Part shown: piece by piece, positions 9,804 to 20,821 of the stretch
How positions within the stretch are numbered: the first letter of the stretch is position 1
How the letters are laid out: every line of letters starts with the position of its first letter
NCBI RefSeq assembly: GCF_963675165.1
Contig: NC_087385.1
Span: forward strand, 4,636,412 to 4,700,411
DNA from: Halichondria panicea
Lineage: Eukaryota > Porifera > Demospongiae > Suberitida > Halichondriidae
Length of the DNA: 64,000 bases
Direction: 5' to 3'
Position numbers and translations under genes: made by a program
Notes under the pieces: model-generated
Databases searched by the model: none
Told to the model about the DNA's origin: nothing
Seen by the model: the letters and a program-made list of their open reading frames with translations, nothing else

Positions 9804-12196
9804 CAGTGCATCCAGCTTAGAGAGTAGATTACCACAAATGTGTAAGTGGCTGTACTTAAAACATGAGGTGGTGGGTAATAAGTAAATTGTTATAGTGAGT
9901 AATCGGTTAGAGTAATAAAACACTAACCTTAAGGTTAGGTAAACAGTTTGCTCATGAATATTCATGATTTTCTTATAATGATTTTTGTGAAACTATAAAT
10001 GCCGTGAGAGAAGTTTGAAGCACATATACATGATAAATATATCGTTGTATCAATCTGTATGACAAGTATCAATCTTCAAAACATCTTTCAGTGGAAGCTC
10101 TGAGCGATCATCAAGTTACTAGAAACAACACAAAACTAGTAGTCATTTTAAACTTCCAAAAACACTTCTAGCTCTGTGTTCTTGGTCTTATATGATGCTT
10201 CTTACCATTCTGGAGGGCGGGTCGAAGCGTTTTTTTCTTTCCAGGCCAACAAACTCTCACAAAATAATAATATGTAGACTAACTCCACTTAAAATGGCGG
10301 CCAGAGCCAAGGAAAACAGCCTCTTGTGAGCTTTCAGTAGCCTTTTTTCAAAATATCTCTTCGACCCGCCCTGCATATAGTGAAGCTACAGTAGACTGTA
10401 CCTAAGCTTTATAGCAAAAATGTCTATTCAAGCCATGAAATGACTACTGCGGTTCAGCTGGACTTCCAGCTCATTCTAGCTGGAAAAGATCACTAGATCT
10501 AGCTCATGAATAATTAATGAGCAAACGGTTGACCGTAACCTTAAACAGCTAAGGTCTCAGACTTCATAAGATAATTGTTCAATGGTTTAGGTATCCTGGC
10601 TAATCCTTCATGGGTCTTATATATGTTCACAGTGTATGATTTACTGGTTTTCAGGTATACTTTTGATTAGAGTAATAACTTCTGAAAAATTAATAGCTTA
10701 GCTTTCAAATTTCTGTAATAAGTTTACAGATAAATGGGCTACATTTTGATACCAAGAACATCCTATATGCTTATTCCATTGCTGAGATAACACTGAAAAA
10801 CTACAAATTTTACAACTTTCTACTGTTTTGATGACATCAACAGCTACAAACCACAATGACGCTCTAATCAACCACATAATGGGCGTACAATAACTGTACG
10901 CCCACTCTTAATTAAGCTTGTGGTTGATTAAAGCGGCATTGGTTTGTGGTTAGCAGCTGCTGTTGTCATCAAAACAGTAGAAAATAGTAATATTTGTAGT
11001 TTTTCAGTGTTATCTCAGCAATGGAATAAGCATATAGGATGTTCTTGGTATCAAAATGTAGCCCATTTATCTGTAAACTTATTACAGAAATTTGAAAGCT
11101 AAGCTGTTAATTTTTCAGAAGTTATTACTCTAACCAAAAGTACATCTGAAAACCAGTCAGTAAATCATGAATTATAGGCACTGTGAACATATATAAGACC
11201 CATGAAGGATAGCCAGGATACCTAAACCATTGAACAATTATCTTATGAAGTCTGAGACCTTAGCTGTTTAAGGTTAGTGTTTTATTACTCCAACCGATTA
11301 CCCACTATTGTTCTTATTAATCCCCCCAAACCCACCACCTCATGTTTTCATGGACATTTTTGGGATATGTTGTAGCTTATTCATTCACCTACACAATGGT
11401 ACTGCCCTTTGCAGCTCACTTGGAAGTTTGGGGCAAATAGTAAATTGCAAAAAACCACTGTAACAGTTTACATAAATAAACCACAATACTACAGTGTTGT
11501 ATTAGAGCAAGGACAAAGTTTACAGAAAATGTTATAGACCAGATCTCAGTCCATTCATGCTGTCTTGATCATACAGAGTATAGCTAGCTTTAATGTAGAT
11601 TCTGTAGTAATTTCCCCAGTGACCTTGTTTAGCTTCTTTCTGATTTCACTGAGGTATACATGCACACACTGGGATTTTCTGCATGGACCAGTAGATATTC
11701 GTCATGTTTGTAGAAAGTATGAGCTCTAGGGGTAGCCTGATACGACATACACTGCCTGGTCGTTTAAAACAATCTAGCTAAATTGTTCGTTGTGAAACAG
11801 CCTGATGCCTCCAATTCTCTGCTACATAATACGCCACTTACATGTAACTCCTCTTGATAAGGATTAATTTTTCATGGTTACCCAACAAGTAGTTTATGCC
11901 TACTAGGTATAGCGAGATTTATATAACCACATAAAGATCTGGTCTATAGAAACTTCTGTTCCAAAATTTTAACCATGTCCCTTGCTCTAGATAGTATTGT
12001 GGTTTATTTATGTAAACTGTTACACTTATCTCAAGTGGTTTTTTGCAATTTACTATTTGCCCCAAACTTCCAAGTGAGCTGCAAAGGGCAGTATCAGCAC
12101 CATTTCTTAAAAAGGTTCCAATCAAAAGATATCAACATTTAAGTACAGCCACTCACACATTTGTGGTAATCTATACTCTCTAAGCTGGATGCACTG
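9804..12196. mobile_element. 2.4 kb composite foldback element with nested palindromes
   Basis: Outer inverted repeats of about 60 bp (CAGTGCATCCAGCTTAGAGAG at 9804; its inverse ending at 12196) are flanked by TA. Inside are a second inverted pair (about 9858-9945 with 11264-11350), a near-perfect palindrome with arms 10537-10875 and 10918-11271 around a GGGCGTAC loop, an inner element bounded by ATGAATATTCATGA-type ends (about 9943-10527) and a further inverted pair (11396-11552 with 11934-12108). No transposase frame is visible. It reads as MITEs inserted into MITEs, the outermost being Tc1/mariner-like. Confidence 0.75.
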
Positions 12197-12204
12197 TATA
12201 CTCA

Positions 12205-12380
12205 TTATACATCTAGTGTGTACTATAGTATCCGTATTTATTTCAGTAGTTCTAAATCGTACCTAAATTTAGCCTCAGGCGTATGTCCTTATTGTATATT
12301 GCTAACTGTATACGATTCCAAGGTAAATTGCCACTGCAATGTTCATCAGTGTGGCAGCCATCTTCATTACAAAGAAGGTA
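12205..12380. pseudogene. Fused fragments of A exon 3 (inverted) and B exon 2
   Basis: Duplicate of 6560-6740: the inverted end of an A exon 3 runs directly into the last codons of a B exon 2 with its donor. No promoter or start is present. Confidence 0.6.
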
Positions 12381-12529
12381 TCTATATGCACATAATTATA
12401 TAATACATGTACAGTAATGTTAGTAAACACGTCGTGCAATGATTGCTACAATTAAACAAGCTATCAAAAGACTATAATGTGATCCATGCCATAACTGAAG
12501 TCTATACACTATACACGGTCATAATACTT

Positions 12530-12840
12530 GAAGAAGGTTCTCTTTATTGCGTGCGTTCAATTAGGCACAATCGAAGAACCCGTTTTTCTGGTGTGCATTG
12601 AACATACGTCCATTTGTTCCTACGTTTCCTACTGATCCGACCGTTCCTAACGTTCCTACTGTTCATAATATTGCTGTTCCTACTGTTCCAAATGTACCTG
12701 CGCCATACCATGCAGTATACGCGTTCCAAATATTCCTACTGTTCCTAGGAATCCTAGGAACAGTCTTGTAACGGAAGAATAAGAACACTTAGAACAGAGG
12801 GAACAGTATAGGAACAGTAGGAACAGCTGTGTAATAGTTT
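12530..12840. repeat. TTTATTGCGTGCG element plus GTTCCTACT/AGGAAC tract
   Basis: Same order as at 2437-2730: a 27-base conserved block, then degenerate 9-mers and their inverses, then the A upstream region. Confidence 0.6.
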
Positions 12841-12972
12841 AATTGCTGACGTAGCATATTTTGTGACAATTTACATGAAGCGTGTATTATAAATATACCG
12901 GTATTGAAAGTGCAAAAAAACAGCATCACTGACAAATTTAACAGAGCAACAAGAGAATACCAATCAACAACC

Positions 12973-13508
12973 ATGGTGGAGACTGTCAATATGGAATCAG
13001 GTGAATATATTGCAGCATTCTCTACTGTTTCTCATCACCCATGCATCTGCAGGACAAACTGGAGCGAGATTCCCAAAACCAAACGTCACGAATTTATGCT
13101 GCACATCGATAGTTCAGGGGATCATTAGAGGGAAAGAAGACCACTACTATATCCTTTCTCTGCGTACCTTGCTCTTTGCATGCATTCTCTTTTTTGCTTG
13201 GCCAGGAATTCTGTTGAGTGTAGCTGCTATCATCAATGCTAAAAAGGTACACCATTCATACCCAAGATTCATTGCATGCATATGCACAAGGAAACCAGTA
13301 TTGTGATGTACATTGACCCATAAAAAATATCATGCAGGCTCAAAAACTGGACATTGAAGGTAATAAAACCGAGGCTGAGAGAAAGGCTTCTCTGGCTAAG
13401 AATCTCAACATTGCATCTTACATCACCTCTGGAGTGTATTTCATAGTGGTGTCAACAGTGCTCCCAGTGGCAATTTCCCTTGGAATCCTATTCAGTCAGC
13501 TACAATAA
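12973..13508 (+). CDS. CD225/dispanin (IFITM-like) two-TM protein, subfamily A, copy 3
   Basis: Exons 12973-13000, 13053-13246 and 13338-13508 give 130 residues. The N-terminus is MVETVNMESGQTGARFPKP; the first membrane segment is LLFACILFFAWPGILLSVAAI; the loop carries DIEGNKTEAERKASLAKNLN; a second membrane segment follows. The usual TAG stop is changed (AGTCAG instead of AGTTAG), so the protein runs a few codons further to TAA at 13508. The distal part of the shared A promoter block (ATTGATAATGGAGCATCC...) is missing upstream, so expression may differ from other copies. Confidence 0.77.
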
Positions 13509-14037
13509 TGACATACGCCTGAGGCTATAGGTACATGCAGCTGATTTAGAACTACTGAAATCAGACACTAGTTAAATTAGTGCACACTAGATGTATTGAT
13601 GTATATTTCATAAGATTGGAACGTTTATTTAATGAATGACAAACTGAAATCACACGATTAGAGTGCTTTAAATAAAAGTGTACGTTCATAGCTTATCACA
13701 TCTGGCTATCAATAGATTATGACATAGAACAATTCCAATTAACAACATGGCCACACTTACAATTTTCCCCTGTTGCCTTTCAACACCTTAAGGTGACATA
13801 TGTTTGCGGGTATTTCTGCGAATGAGAGTAAAATCGCTGTATTTACGAAAATGCAATTAGAACCATGCACTTGCGAGTAATTAGAAACGCTAGAATTTAT
13901 ATAGTACCAGCAAAATGAGCTAAAATCGCAGACAAATCTACCTGTGAAAACATGTCACCTTAAGGTATTAAAAGGAGGCATATTCAACCCTAACCTTCTA
14001 CAAGAACCTGCAGGTGCAGCGGCTAATTAAAATCAAC
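13509..14037. other. Array spacer: A 3' flank and B leader
   Basis: Contains the standard A 3' flank, a paired GTGACAT/ATGTCAC element that recurs at about 1806 and 2009, and the B leader with TATTAAAAGGAGGCATATTC about 60 bp before the B start. No gene is seen. Confidence 0.5.
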
Positions 14038-14310
14038 ATGGAGTGAGGTGAATGAATGTGGGTCTTTTAACTCATGTTGCATCCGAGTAACTAACTATAC
14101 ACACCACACAGGTAAGACAACAGGAGTTAAAACAAGGAAGTCCCTCCCCCCACGGTCCAGTCCCTGTGTTTAACCATAACCACCATCTGTGAGGGCTTCA
14201 GGAAGGGCAAGGAGGATCACTACTACGCTCTCTCCATTCGCAACACTATTGTGGCAGCTGTACTGTTGGCAATGCTCTTCAGCGAGGCAGCCATCTTCAA
14301 TGCAAATAAA
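14038..14310 (+). pseudogene. Dispanin subfamily B with a stop in exon 1
   Basis: Exon 1 reads ATG GAG TGA, an early stop where the intact gene has CGA. Exon 2 retains TICEGFRKGKEDHYYALSIRN and a shortened first membrane segment (three codons lost in frame). No third exon follows. Confidence 0.65.
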
Positions 14311-14499
14311 GTACTTCTATGCACACACATTTACAGTTTCTATTTTAGTAAACACGTCATGCATGATTGCTACAACAAGCTATCAAAAGACTATAGAATG
14401 TGACCCATGCCATAACTGAATACTTGAAGAGGTTTCTCTTTATTGCGTTTAATCGAAGAACTCGTATTCTGATGTGCATTGAATGTACGAACTTACTGT

Positions 14500-14745
14500 T
14501 CCCTTTGTTCCTAGCATAGCATTCCTAAACTATTCCTTTTTTATTGTTCCTACTGTTCTTAGTGTTGCTGTTCTTAGTGTTGCTGCTGTTCCTACTGTTC
14601 TTAATGTACCTGTGACCATACTATTCCCATGCAGTGTTCTAAATATTCCTACTGTTTCCCCTGATGTTCCTAGGAACAGTATAGGAACGGAAGAGTAAGA
14701 ACACGTACTTAGAACAAAGGGAACAGTAGGAACCATAAGAATAGC
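14500..14745. repeat. GTTCCTACT/GGAAC tract
   Basis: Imperfect 9-mers on both strands between a B remnant and an A promoter, as at 2520 and 12600. Confidence 0.6.
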
Positions 14746-14829
14746 TGTTTAATAGTTAAAGGCTGACTTAGCATAATTATTTTGTGACAAATACATGAGC
14801 ATTATAAGTAATTGAAAGTGTAAAAAAAA

Positions 14830-15008
14830 AAACATCACACTGAACAACATTGATAATGGAGCGGAGCATCCAAACAAATTTTCAATGATTATGTAGATTA
14901 TAAGTATTTAATGGGGTGAACATGCAGTGAGGTAGGTTCACGGGCAAGCACAGAGCAACAAGAGGATACCATTCAACAACCATAATTATACAAGTGGAAA
15001 CTGTCAAT
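14830..15008 (+). promoter_or_regulatory. Shared A-type dispanin promoter block
   Basis: AACAACATTGATAATGGAG, a TATA-like TATTTAAT at 14905-14912 and GGTTCACGGGCAAGCACAGAGCAACAAGAGGATACC form a block repeated upstream of A copies at about 5290, 8990, 17300 and 20660. The coding ATG lies about 95 bp past the TATA-like box. Inferred to be a core promoter plus 5' UTR. Confidence 0.55.
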
Positions 15009-15522
15009 ATGGAATCAGGTGAATATATTGCAGCATAATTCTCTACTGCTTTTCATCACACATCAGGACAAACTAGATTTCCAAAACCAAACCTCGAGAA
15101 TTTCTGCTGCGCATCGATAGTTCAGGGGATCATTACAGGGAAAGAAGACCACTACTATATCCTGTCTCTGCGTACCTTGCTCTTTGCATGCATTCTCTTT
15201 TTTGCTTGGCCAGGAATTCTGTTGAGTGCAGCTGCTATCATCAATGCTAAAAAGGTACACCATTCATACCCAAGATTTGCAAATAATCAGGCATGAGGAA
15301 ACCAGTATTGTGATGTACATTGACACATAGCAAAATATCGTGCAGGCTCAAAAACTGGACATTGAAGGCAATAAATCCGAAGCTGAGAGAAAGGCTTTTC
15401 TGGCTAAGAATCTCAACATTGCATCCTACATCACCTCTGGAGTGTATTTCATAGTGATATCAACGGTATTCCCAGTGGTACTTTACAATGGAATCAGGCT
15501 ATACGTACGTATACGCAGCTGA
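15009..15522 (+). CDS. CD225/dispanin (IFITM-like) two-TM protein, subfamily A, copy 4
   Basis: Exons 15009-15018, 15067-15254 and 15346-15522 give 124 residues. The upstream GTG GAA ACT codons show that the longer MVETVN start of copies 1 and 3 has been lost, leaving MESG as the start. Exon 2 has a 6-base in-frame deletion (QTRFPKP). The first membrane segment and the CD225 loop are intact (DIEGNKSEAERKAFLAKNLN). The C-terminus diverges to GIRLYVRIRS because of indels at the old stop. AATAAA follows near 15529. Confidence 0.75.
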
Positions 15523-16372
15523 TTTGGAATAAAGAATTAATACAGATAATAGAGTTAGTGCACACTAGATGTATTGATGTGTGCGTATGCATGGATATTT
15601 CAATTTAAGAATTGGAAAGTTTATTTAATGAGTGACAAACTGAAAACACACAATCAGAGTGTGCTTTCATTATAGTGTGTACTTTCAAGAGAATTATCAG
15701 CAAAACAAGACGTATTCACCCCGTGTGTTGAGCTTCATTGCATGTGCACAGTGCAAAGTTAACTTTTCACGGTAATGACCTTATTATCATTATCGTGAAT
15801 CTATGAAGCAAGGATTAGAAAACAGTGTTTTTTGTCGTCTTTGACGACCGCCTACAAGTTTCAACCTATAGCAGTCCATGAAAGTGTCTAGCTCGCTCAA
15901 ACGGCTCATTTTTTGTGTCCACACACACACACACACGAGTCAAAACGGTATGCTTGAGCGGGCACGGTTCCATCCAACCCAGTTAGCCTAGTGCTTACTA
16001 TCCCCCTTCCAAACACACACAAATCGACACACACACCAATAACTCTACCCTGCTGCGCGCTATGCACGTACGGGGTAATAAAGTGCATTAAAGCATAGCA
16101 AAAGCAAATATAGAATTTGCAATTAATGGTGCTACAATAATTTTCAGTTTCAACAACATGGCCACACTCACACATGCATGTACATGAACTTTCCCCTATT
16201 ACTATTCACAGAATATACTAAAGAAAGGGATATTCAACTCTAACTAAAACAATCTTCTACAAGAATTAAACGTAACAAGTGTAGTGATCAGTAAAGAAGT
16301 AATATCATGTAAATTGTCACGAAATATGCTAAGTCACCATTTAAAATATTAAACCGCAGTTCCATTCCTACG
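15523..16372. other. Array spacer with an unrecognised insert
   Basis: A 3' flank up to about 15,690, then about 400 bp (15,715-16,090) without a counterpart elsewhere in the array, including a short CA run. From about 16,090 the B-type upstream sequence resumes, but no B start or exon 2 follows; the minisatellite takes its place. No supported gene. Confidence 0.4.
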
Positions 16373-17130
16373 ATTCCTACTGTTCCCTCTGTTCCCTGTG
16401 TTCCCTCTGTTACTACTATTCCCTGTGTTCCCAGCGTTCCCTCTGTTCCCTGTGTTCTTGCTGTTCCCTCTGTTACTACTGTTCCCTGTGTTCCCTTTGT
16501 TACTATACTATTCCCTGTGTTTCCAGCGTTCCCTCTGTTCCCTGTGTTCGTGCTGTTCCCTCTGTTACTACTGTTCCCTGTGTTCCCTCTGTTCCCAGCG
16601 TTCCCTGTGTTCTTGCTGTTCCCTCTGTTACTACTATTCCCTCTATTCCCAGTGTTCCTACTGTTCCCTGTGTTCCCTCTGTTCCCTCTGTTACTATTGT
16701 TCCCTCTATTCCCTGTGTTCCCAGTGTTCCCTCTGTTACTATTGTTCCCTCTATTCCCTTTGTTCCCAGTGTTCCTACTGTTCCCTCTGTTCCCAGTGTT
16801 CCTACTATTCCCTGTGTTCCCAGTGTTCCTACTGTTCCCTGTGTTCCCTCTGTTACTACTGTTCCCTGTGTTCCCTCTGTTACTACTGTTCCCAGTGTTC
16901 CCTATGTTACTACTGTTCCCAGTGTTCCCTCTGTTACTACTGTTCCCAGTGTTCCCTCTGTTACTACTGTTCCCTGTGTTCCCAGTGTTCCCTCTGTTAC
17001 TACTGTTCCCAGTGTTCCCTCTGTTCCTACTGTTCCCTGTATTCTTGCTGTTCCCTCTGTTATTCAAGCACTATTTCCTGCTGTTCCTAGTGTTTCAACT
17101 GTTCCTAGTGTTTCAACTGTTCTCAGCATT
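16373..17130. repeat. Minisatellite of 9-base units (CTGTTCCCT / CTGTTACTA / GTGTTCCCA)
   Basis: About 80 consecutive 9-base units with small variation, largely in phase. Since 9 is a multiple of 3, frames stay open on both strands (Phe/Pro/Leu-rich and Cys/Ser/Leu-rich forward, Asn/Gly-rich reverse). These open frames are artefacts. The array is an expansion of the GTTCC tract found upstream of other A copies. Confidence 0.85.
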
Positions 17131-17449
17131 CATACAGGATACGAACACTTGGAGCAGAAGAGTAAGAATTAAAACTTAGAACATTTGTAACATTTAGAAC
17201 AGTAAGGAACAGTAGGAACATTATAGGAACATGTAGCTGTTTAATAGTTTCAATGCTGACTTACTGATGGTATTAGTGTAGAAAAAAAACAGCATCACTG
17301 AACAACATTGATAATGGAGCATCCAAACAAAATTTTAATGATTAGAGTAAAAGGGGGTGAACATGCAGTGAGGTAGGTTCATGGGTAAGGACAGAGCAAC
17401 AAGAGGATACCATTCAACAACCATAATTATACAAGTGGAAACTGTCAAT

Positions 17450-17937
17450 ATGGAATCAGGTGAATATATTGCAGCATTCTCTACTGTTTCTCATCACCCA
17501 TGCATCTGCAGGACAAACTGGAGCGAGATTTCCAAAACCAAACGTCATGAATGTTGCTTCGTATCGATATTAATTTTAATGGGTTCATTGCAGGGAAAGA
17601 AGACTACTACTATATCCTGTCTCTGCGTACCTTGATCTCAGCATCCTTTCTCCTTGCTTGGCCAACAATTTTGTTGAGTGTAGCTGCTATCATTACGGCT
17701 AAAAAGGTACACCATTCATACCCAAGATTTATTGCATGCACGTGCAAATTATCAGGAAACCAGTATTGTGATGTACATTGACCCATAGCAAAATATCATG
17801 CAGGCTCAAAAACTGGACATTGAAGGTAATAAAACGGCTAGAATCTCAACATTGCATCCTACATCACCTCTTCAGTGTATTTCATAGTGGTGTCAATGGT
17901 ACTCCCAGTAGTAATTTACTTGGAATCATACAATTAG
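17450..17937 (+). pseudogene. Dispanin subfamily A, frameshifted copy
   Basis: The promoter block and exon 1 (ATGGAATCAG) look normal. Exon 2 has lost one base and gained five near 17,555-17,580, causing a stop after VASYRY in the spliced frame. Exon 3 carries the same internal deletion as the orphan exon at 3969. A newly placed TTCATTGCAG just before GGAAAGAAG could rescue exon 2 by skipping the damaged part, but exon 3 stays broken. Confidence 0.7.
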
Positions 17938-18318
17938 CTACAATAAGGACATACGCCTGAGGCTATAGATACAATGTATACATCCAGCTGATTGGGAACA
18001 CATATAGCTATAGTTAGTGCACTAGATGTATTGATGTGTACGTACGTTTGGATGTTCATACAATAAAACATCAGATTGGAATGTTTGTTTAATGAGTGAC
18101 AAACTGAAATCATATTCAGAGTTCGTTTCATAATTTTCATTCCAGATGGCTCTTAAGAGAATAAACTAATTGACAAAATAAGCAAATAAACGAAATTATA
18201 TCAAAATTATAAAAGCTTATTCATAATGCTACAATAATTTTCAGTTCCAACAATAACATGGACTCACACGTTACTTTACCTTGTCATATATACAATTAGC
18301 AGCAATGAGAGATAGAGT

Positions 18319-18326
18319 ATATAAAG
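18319..18326 (+). promoter_or_regulatory. TATA box of the intact B-type dispanin
   Basis: TATATAAA sits 74 bases before the ATG at 18400, in a leader (AGAGAGGCATATTCAGCCC) conserved in other B copies (for example around 7968). Confidence 0.55.
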
Positions 18327-18399
18327 AGAGGCATATTCAGCCCAAACAAAACAATCGAGCCTGCAAGTGTAGCGACTAATCAAAATCAGCAAAGAAGTA

Positions 18400-19114
18400 A
18401 TGGAGCGAGGTGAATTAATGCATAGGCATATTAATATGGCATCCAAGTAACTAACTTCACATACAGGTCAGACAACACGAGTTGGAGTAAGGAAGTCTTT
18501 CCCACCCCCGTCGTTCCGGTCCCTGTGTTTCACCACCATCTGCGAGGGCTTCAGGATAGGCAAAGAGGATCACTACTACGCTCTCTCCATCCGCAACACT
18601 ATTGTGGCAGCTGTACTGTTCGCATGGCTTCCAATGCTCATCAGTGTGGTAGCCATCTTTATTGCAAAGAAGGTACACTAGACTTTTATACACATGCACA
18701 TGTCAGTGCAATATACTTTATTATAGTTTTACACATGCATATATACGTACGTACCACAAGAAAACAGCTATCAAGATATAGAATGTGACCCATGCCATAA
18801 CTCACAGCTGCACTGCAAGGTCATAATACTTGTGTACATGCCTTTGTACAAACAAACAAACAAACAAACAAATAATGAAGAGGTTTATCTTCATTGTGAA
18901 TTGAACCCTATACATAACATGCATGCAGGCTCAAAAGTTGGACATTGAAGGCAACACAGCTGAGGCCGAGGAAAAGGCTAACCTGGCCAAGAAGCTCAAC
19001 ATTGCAGCCAACATCACTACCACGATCTACAGTATTGTCGTAGCAATTATCATCATAGGAGTGGTGGCCTGGTATACTACTACTTACTACAACTTTGTTT
19101 CATATTATAATTAA
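18400..19114 (+). CDS. CD225/dispanin (IFITM-like) two-TM protein, subfamily B, intact copy
   Basis: Exons 18400-18409, 18467-18672 and 18929-19114 give 133 residues. The start ATGGAGCGAG followed by GTGAAT is placed by analogy with A exon 1, and only this joins in frame to GQTTRVGVRKSFPPP. Order: basic and proline-rich N-terminus, TTICEGFRIGKEDHYYALS, first membrane segment (VAAVLFAWLPMLISVVAIFI), loop with DIEGNTAEAEEKANLAKKLN, second membrane segment (Ile/Val-rich), and a Tyr/Thr-rich tail ending SYYN. This is the only B copy with its own terminal exon. CD225 loop spacing supports the family; the role is unknown. Confidence 0.77.
18851..18882. repeat. (CAAA)n microsatellite in the B intron
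   Basis: About seven CAAA units lie in the intron before the last exon of the B gene. Confidence 0.85.
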
Positions 19115-20194
19115 GAAAGAACACACTCAGTAGCTTGAACTTTTGAGATAGGCCTAAACATTGTTATGACCAATGTATCTTTTAAGTATAATTTTATAGC
19201 TCATTGTATAGAATGGAACATACATAGAAGAATCAGGAAACCCATTTATAGCAATATGAATCTATACTATATATATAGTGTCTGTAAGGGGGTGGTCAAA
19301 GTTATACAAATTAGTGCTCTTGTGTTACCCTCGAGACCAGGCAGTTGCTCTAGGCTCTAGTGCTATAGGGGAGAACATTGTAAATAAATAATAACTAGAG
19401 CATTGAAGTGCTAAGCCTTCGGCAGTTTTACATCTCAAGATAATGATACGGTATGTATATGAACATGGAAGAATCTAGCGGCAACTACCTAGAAGGAAAA
19501 TAGAAATAAGATTTGAACGCTATGAAAAGGCTTTGAAAATACACTAGGACTATAAGAGTCTATACATGTGCACTAACAAGGTCATATATAATGCTTGTGC
19601 GTATACAGCGAAAGTAACCCGCATCATGACGTGCATTGAACGTACCCTACATAGCATGCATGCAGGCCGGCTCAAGAGCCAAACGTTAATTTGTCACTTA
19701 ATTTGTATATTGAAAGTGCAGAAGAAACAGCATCACTGAACAACATTGATAATGGAGCATCCAAACAAAATAATTAGCTACGGTACATGGAGCTGATTTA
19801 GAACTACTGAAATAAAGAACGCACAGAGTTAGTGCCACTAGATATATTGATGTGTACGTATGCATGGATATTTCATACAATAACGTTTAAAGAGTGACAA
19901 ACTGAAACCACACAATCAATTTCAATATAATAAGTACTTTCATATTATTATGGCTCTCAAGAAAATTAATTACTTGGCAAAATAAAATGCAAAATGAATT
20001 AGAGCATATTATAAAAGCTTGTTCCTACAATTTATGTTGGTACAATAATTTTCAGTTCCAACCATAACTCTAATAATGCTTGCGTATATATACAGTTAAG
20101 AGGTTTCTCTTTATTGCGTGCGGTTAATTAGGAATAATCAAAGAACCCCTATTGTGATGTGCATTGAACGTACCCTACATAACATGCACGGCAG
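19115..20194. other. Array spacer with collapsed copies
   Basis: Fragments of A promoter and A 3' flank are joined directly: near 19,705-19,800 AACAACATTGATAATGGAGCATCC runs straight into GAGCTGATTTAGAAC, with no coding exons between. The TTTATTGCGTGCG element recurs at about 20,109. No gene is seen. Confidence 0.5.
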
Positions 20195-20448
20195 GTAGAT
20201 GGGCGTGGGCCCGTTCATCCAAAGAAGGAAGGACGGGTTTCAAGCCTATATCTGGATTTTAGTACCGTACTAGCTATGAATATTGGCCACGTTTCTAACC
20301 GCAGAGCTTAGCTTGCTGTAAAAAGGGGAGGAGCTGGGGCAATCTGATTGGTGCTGCAAAGCATTACATAATGATTCTCGCAGTGAGTACAAATCTAGGC
20401 TTGAAACCCGTCTACCATTCTTTTGGTGGACAGGCCACACCCATCTAC
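20195..20448. mobile_element. 254 bp MITE with GTAGATGGG termini
   Basis: GTAGATGGGCGTGG and a downstream ACGGGTTTCAAGCCTA are matched in inverse by TAGGCTTGAAACCCGT and CCACACCCATCTAC. It is inserted between the CATGC and AGGCTCAAGAG that flank it in neighbouring array copies. It has no coding capacity. Confidence 0.75.
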
Positions 20449-20649
20449 ACAGCAGGCTCAAGAGCCGAACATTAATTTGGGTTACATGTAAATTGTCACA
20501 AAATATGCTAAGCCGTTCCAACACATTACAAACATTTATACACACCGTCAAGTGCAAATAATCAGGCACGAGTAAACAAGTATTGCGATGTTACATCAAC
20601 CCATAACAAAATATCATGCAGGCTCAAAGTCAAACATTATAATTATATT

Positions 20650-20821
20650 GAAAGTGCAGAAGAACAGCATTGAACAACATTGATAATGGAGCATCCAAAC
20701 AAATGATTAGGTAGATTGAGTATTTAAATGGGGTGAGCATGCAGTGAGGCAGGTTCACAGGCAAGCACAGAGCAACAAGAAGATACCATTCAACAACCGT
20801 ATACAAGTAGCGACTGTCAAT
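20650..20821 (+). promoter_or_regulatory. A-type dispanin promoter block
   Basis: AACAACATTGATAATGGAGCATCC, TATA-like TATTTAAA at 20721-20728 and the GGTTCACAGGCAAGCACAGAG leader, as upstream of the other A copies. Confidence 0.55.

Noticed and set aside
15715..16090. Possible MITE in the spacer after A copy 4
   Set aside because: The CCCCGTGTG and GTACGGGG ends pair too weakly and no target duplication is visible.
16288..17179. Three overlapping frames of 220-259 codons (Asn/Gly-rich; Phe/Pro/Leu-rich; Cys/Ser/Leu-rich)
   Set aside because: All arise from a 9-base tandem unit that keeps frames open on both strands; no splice, promoter or composition evidence for a protein.
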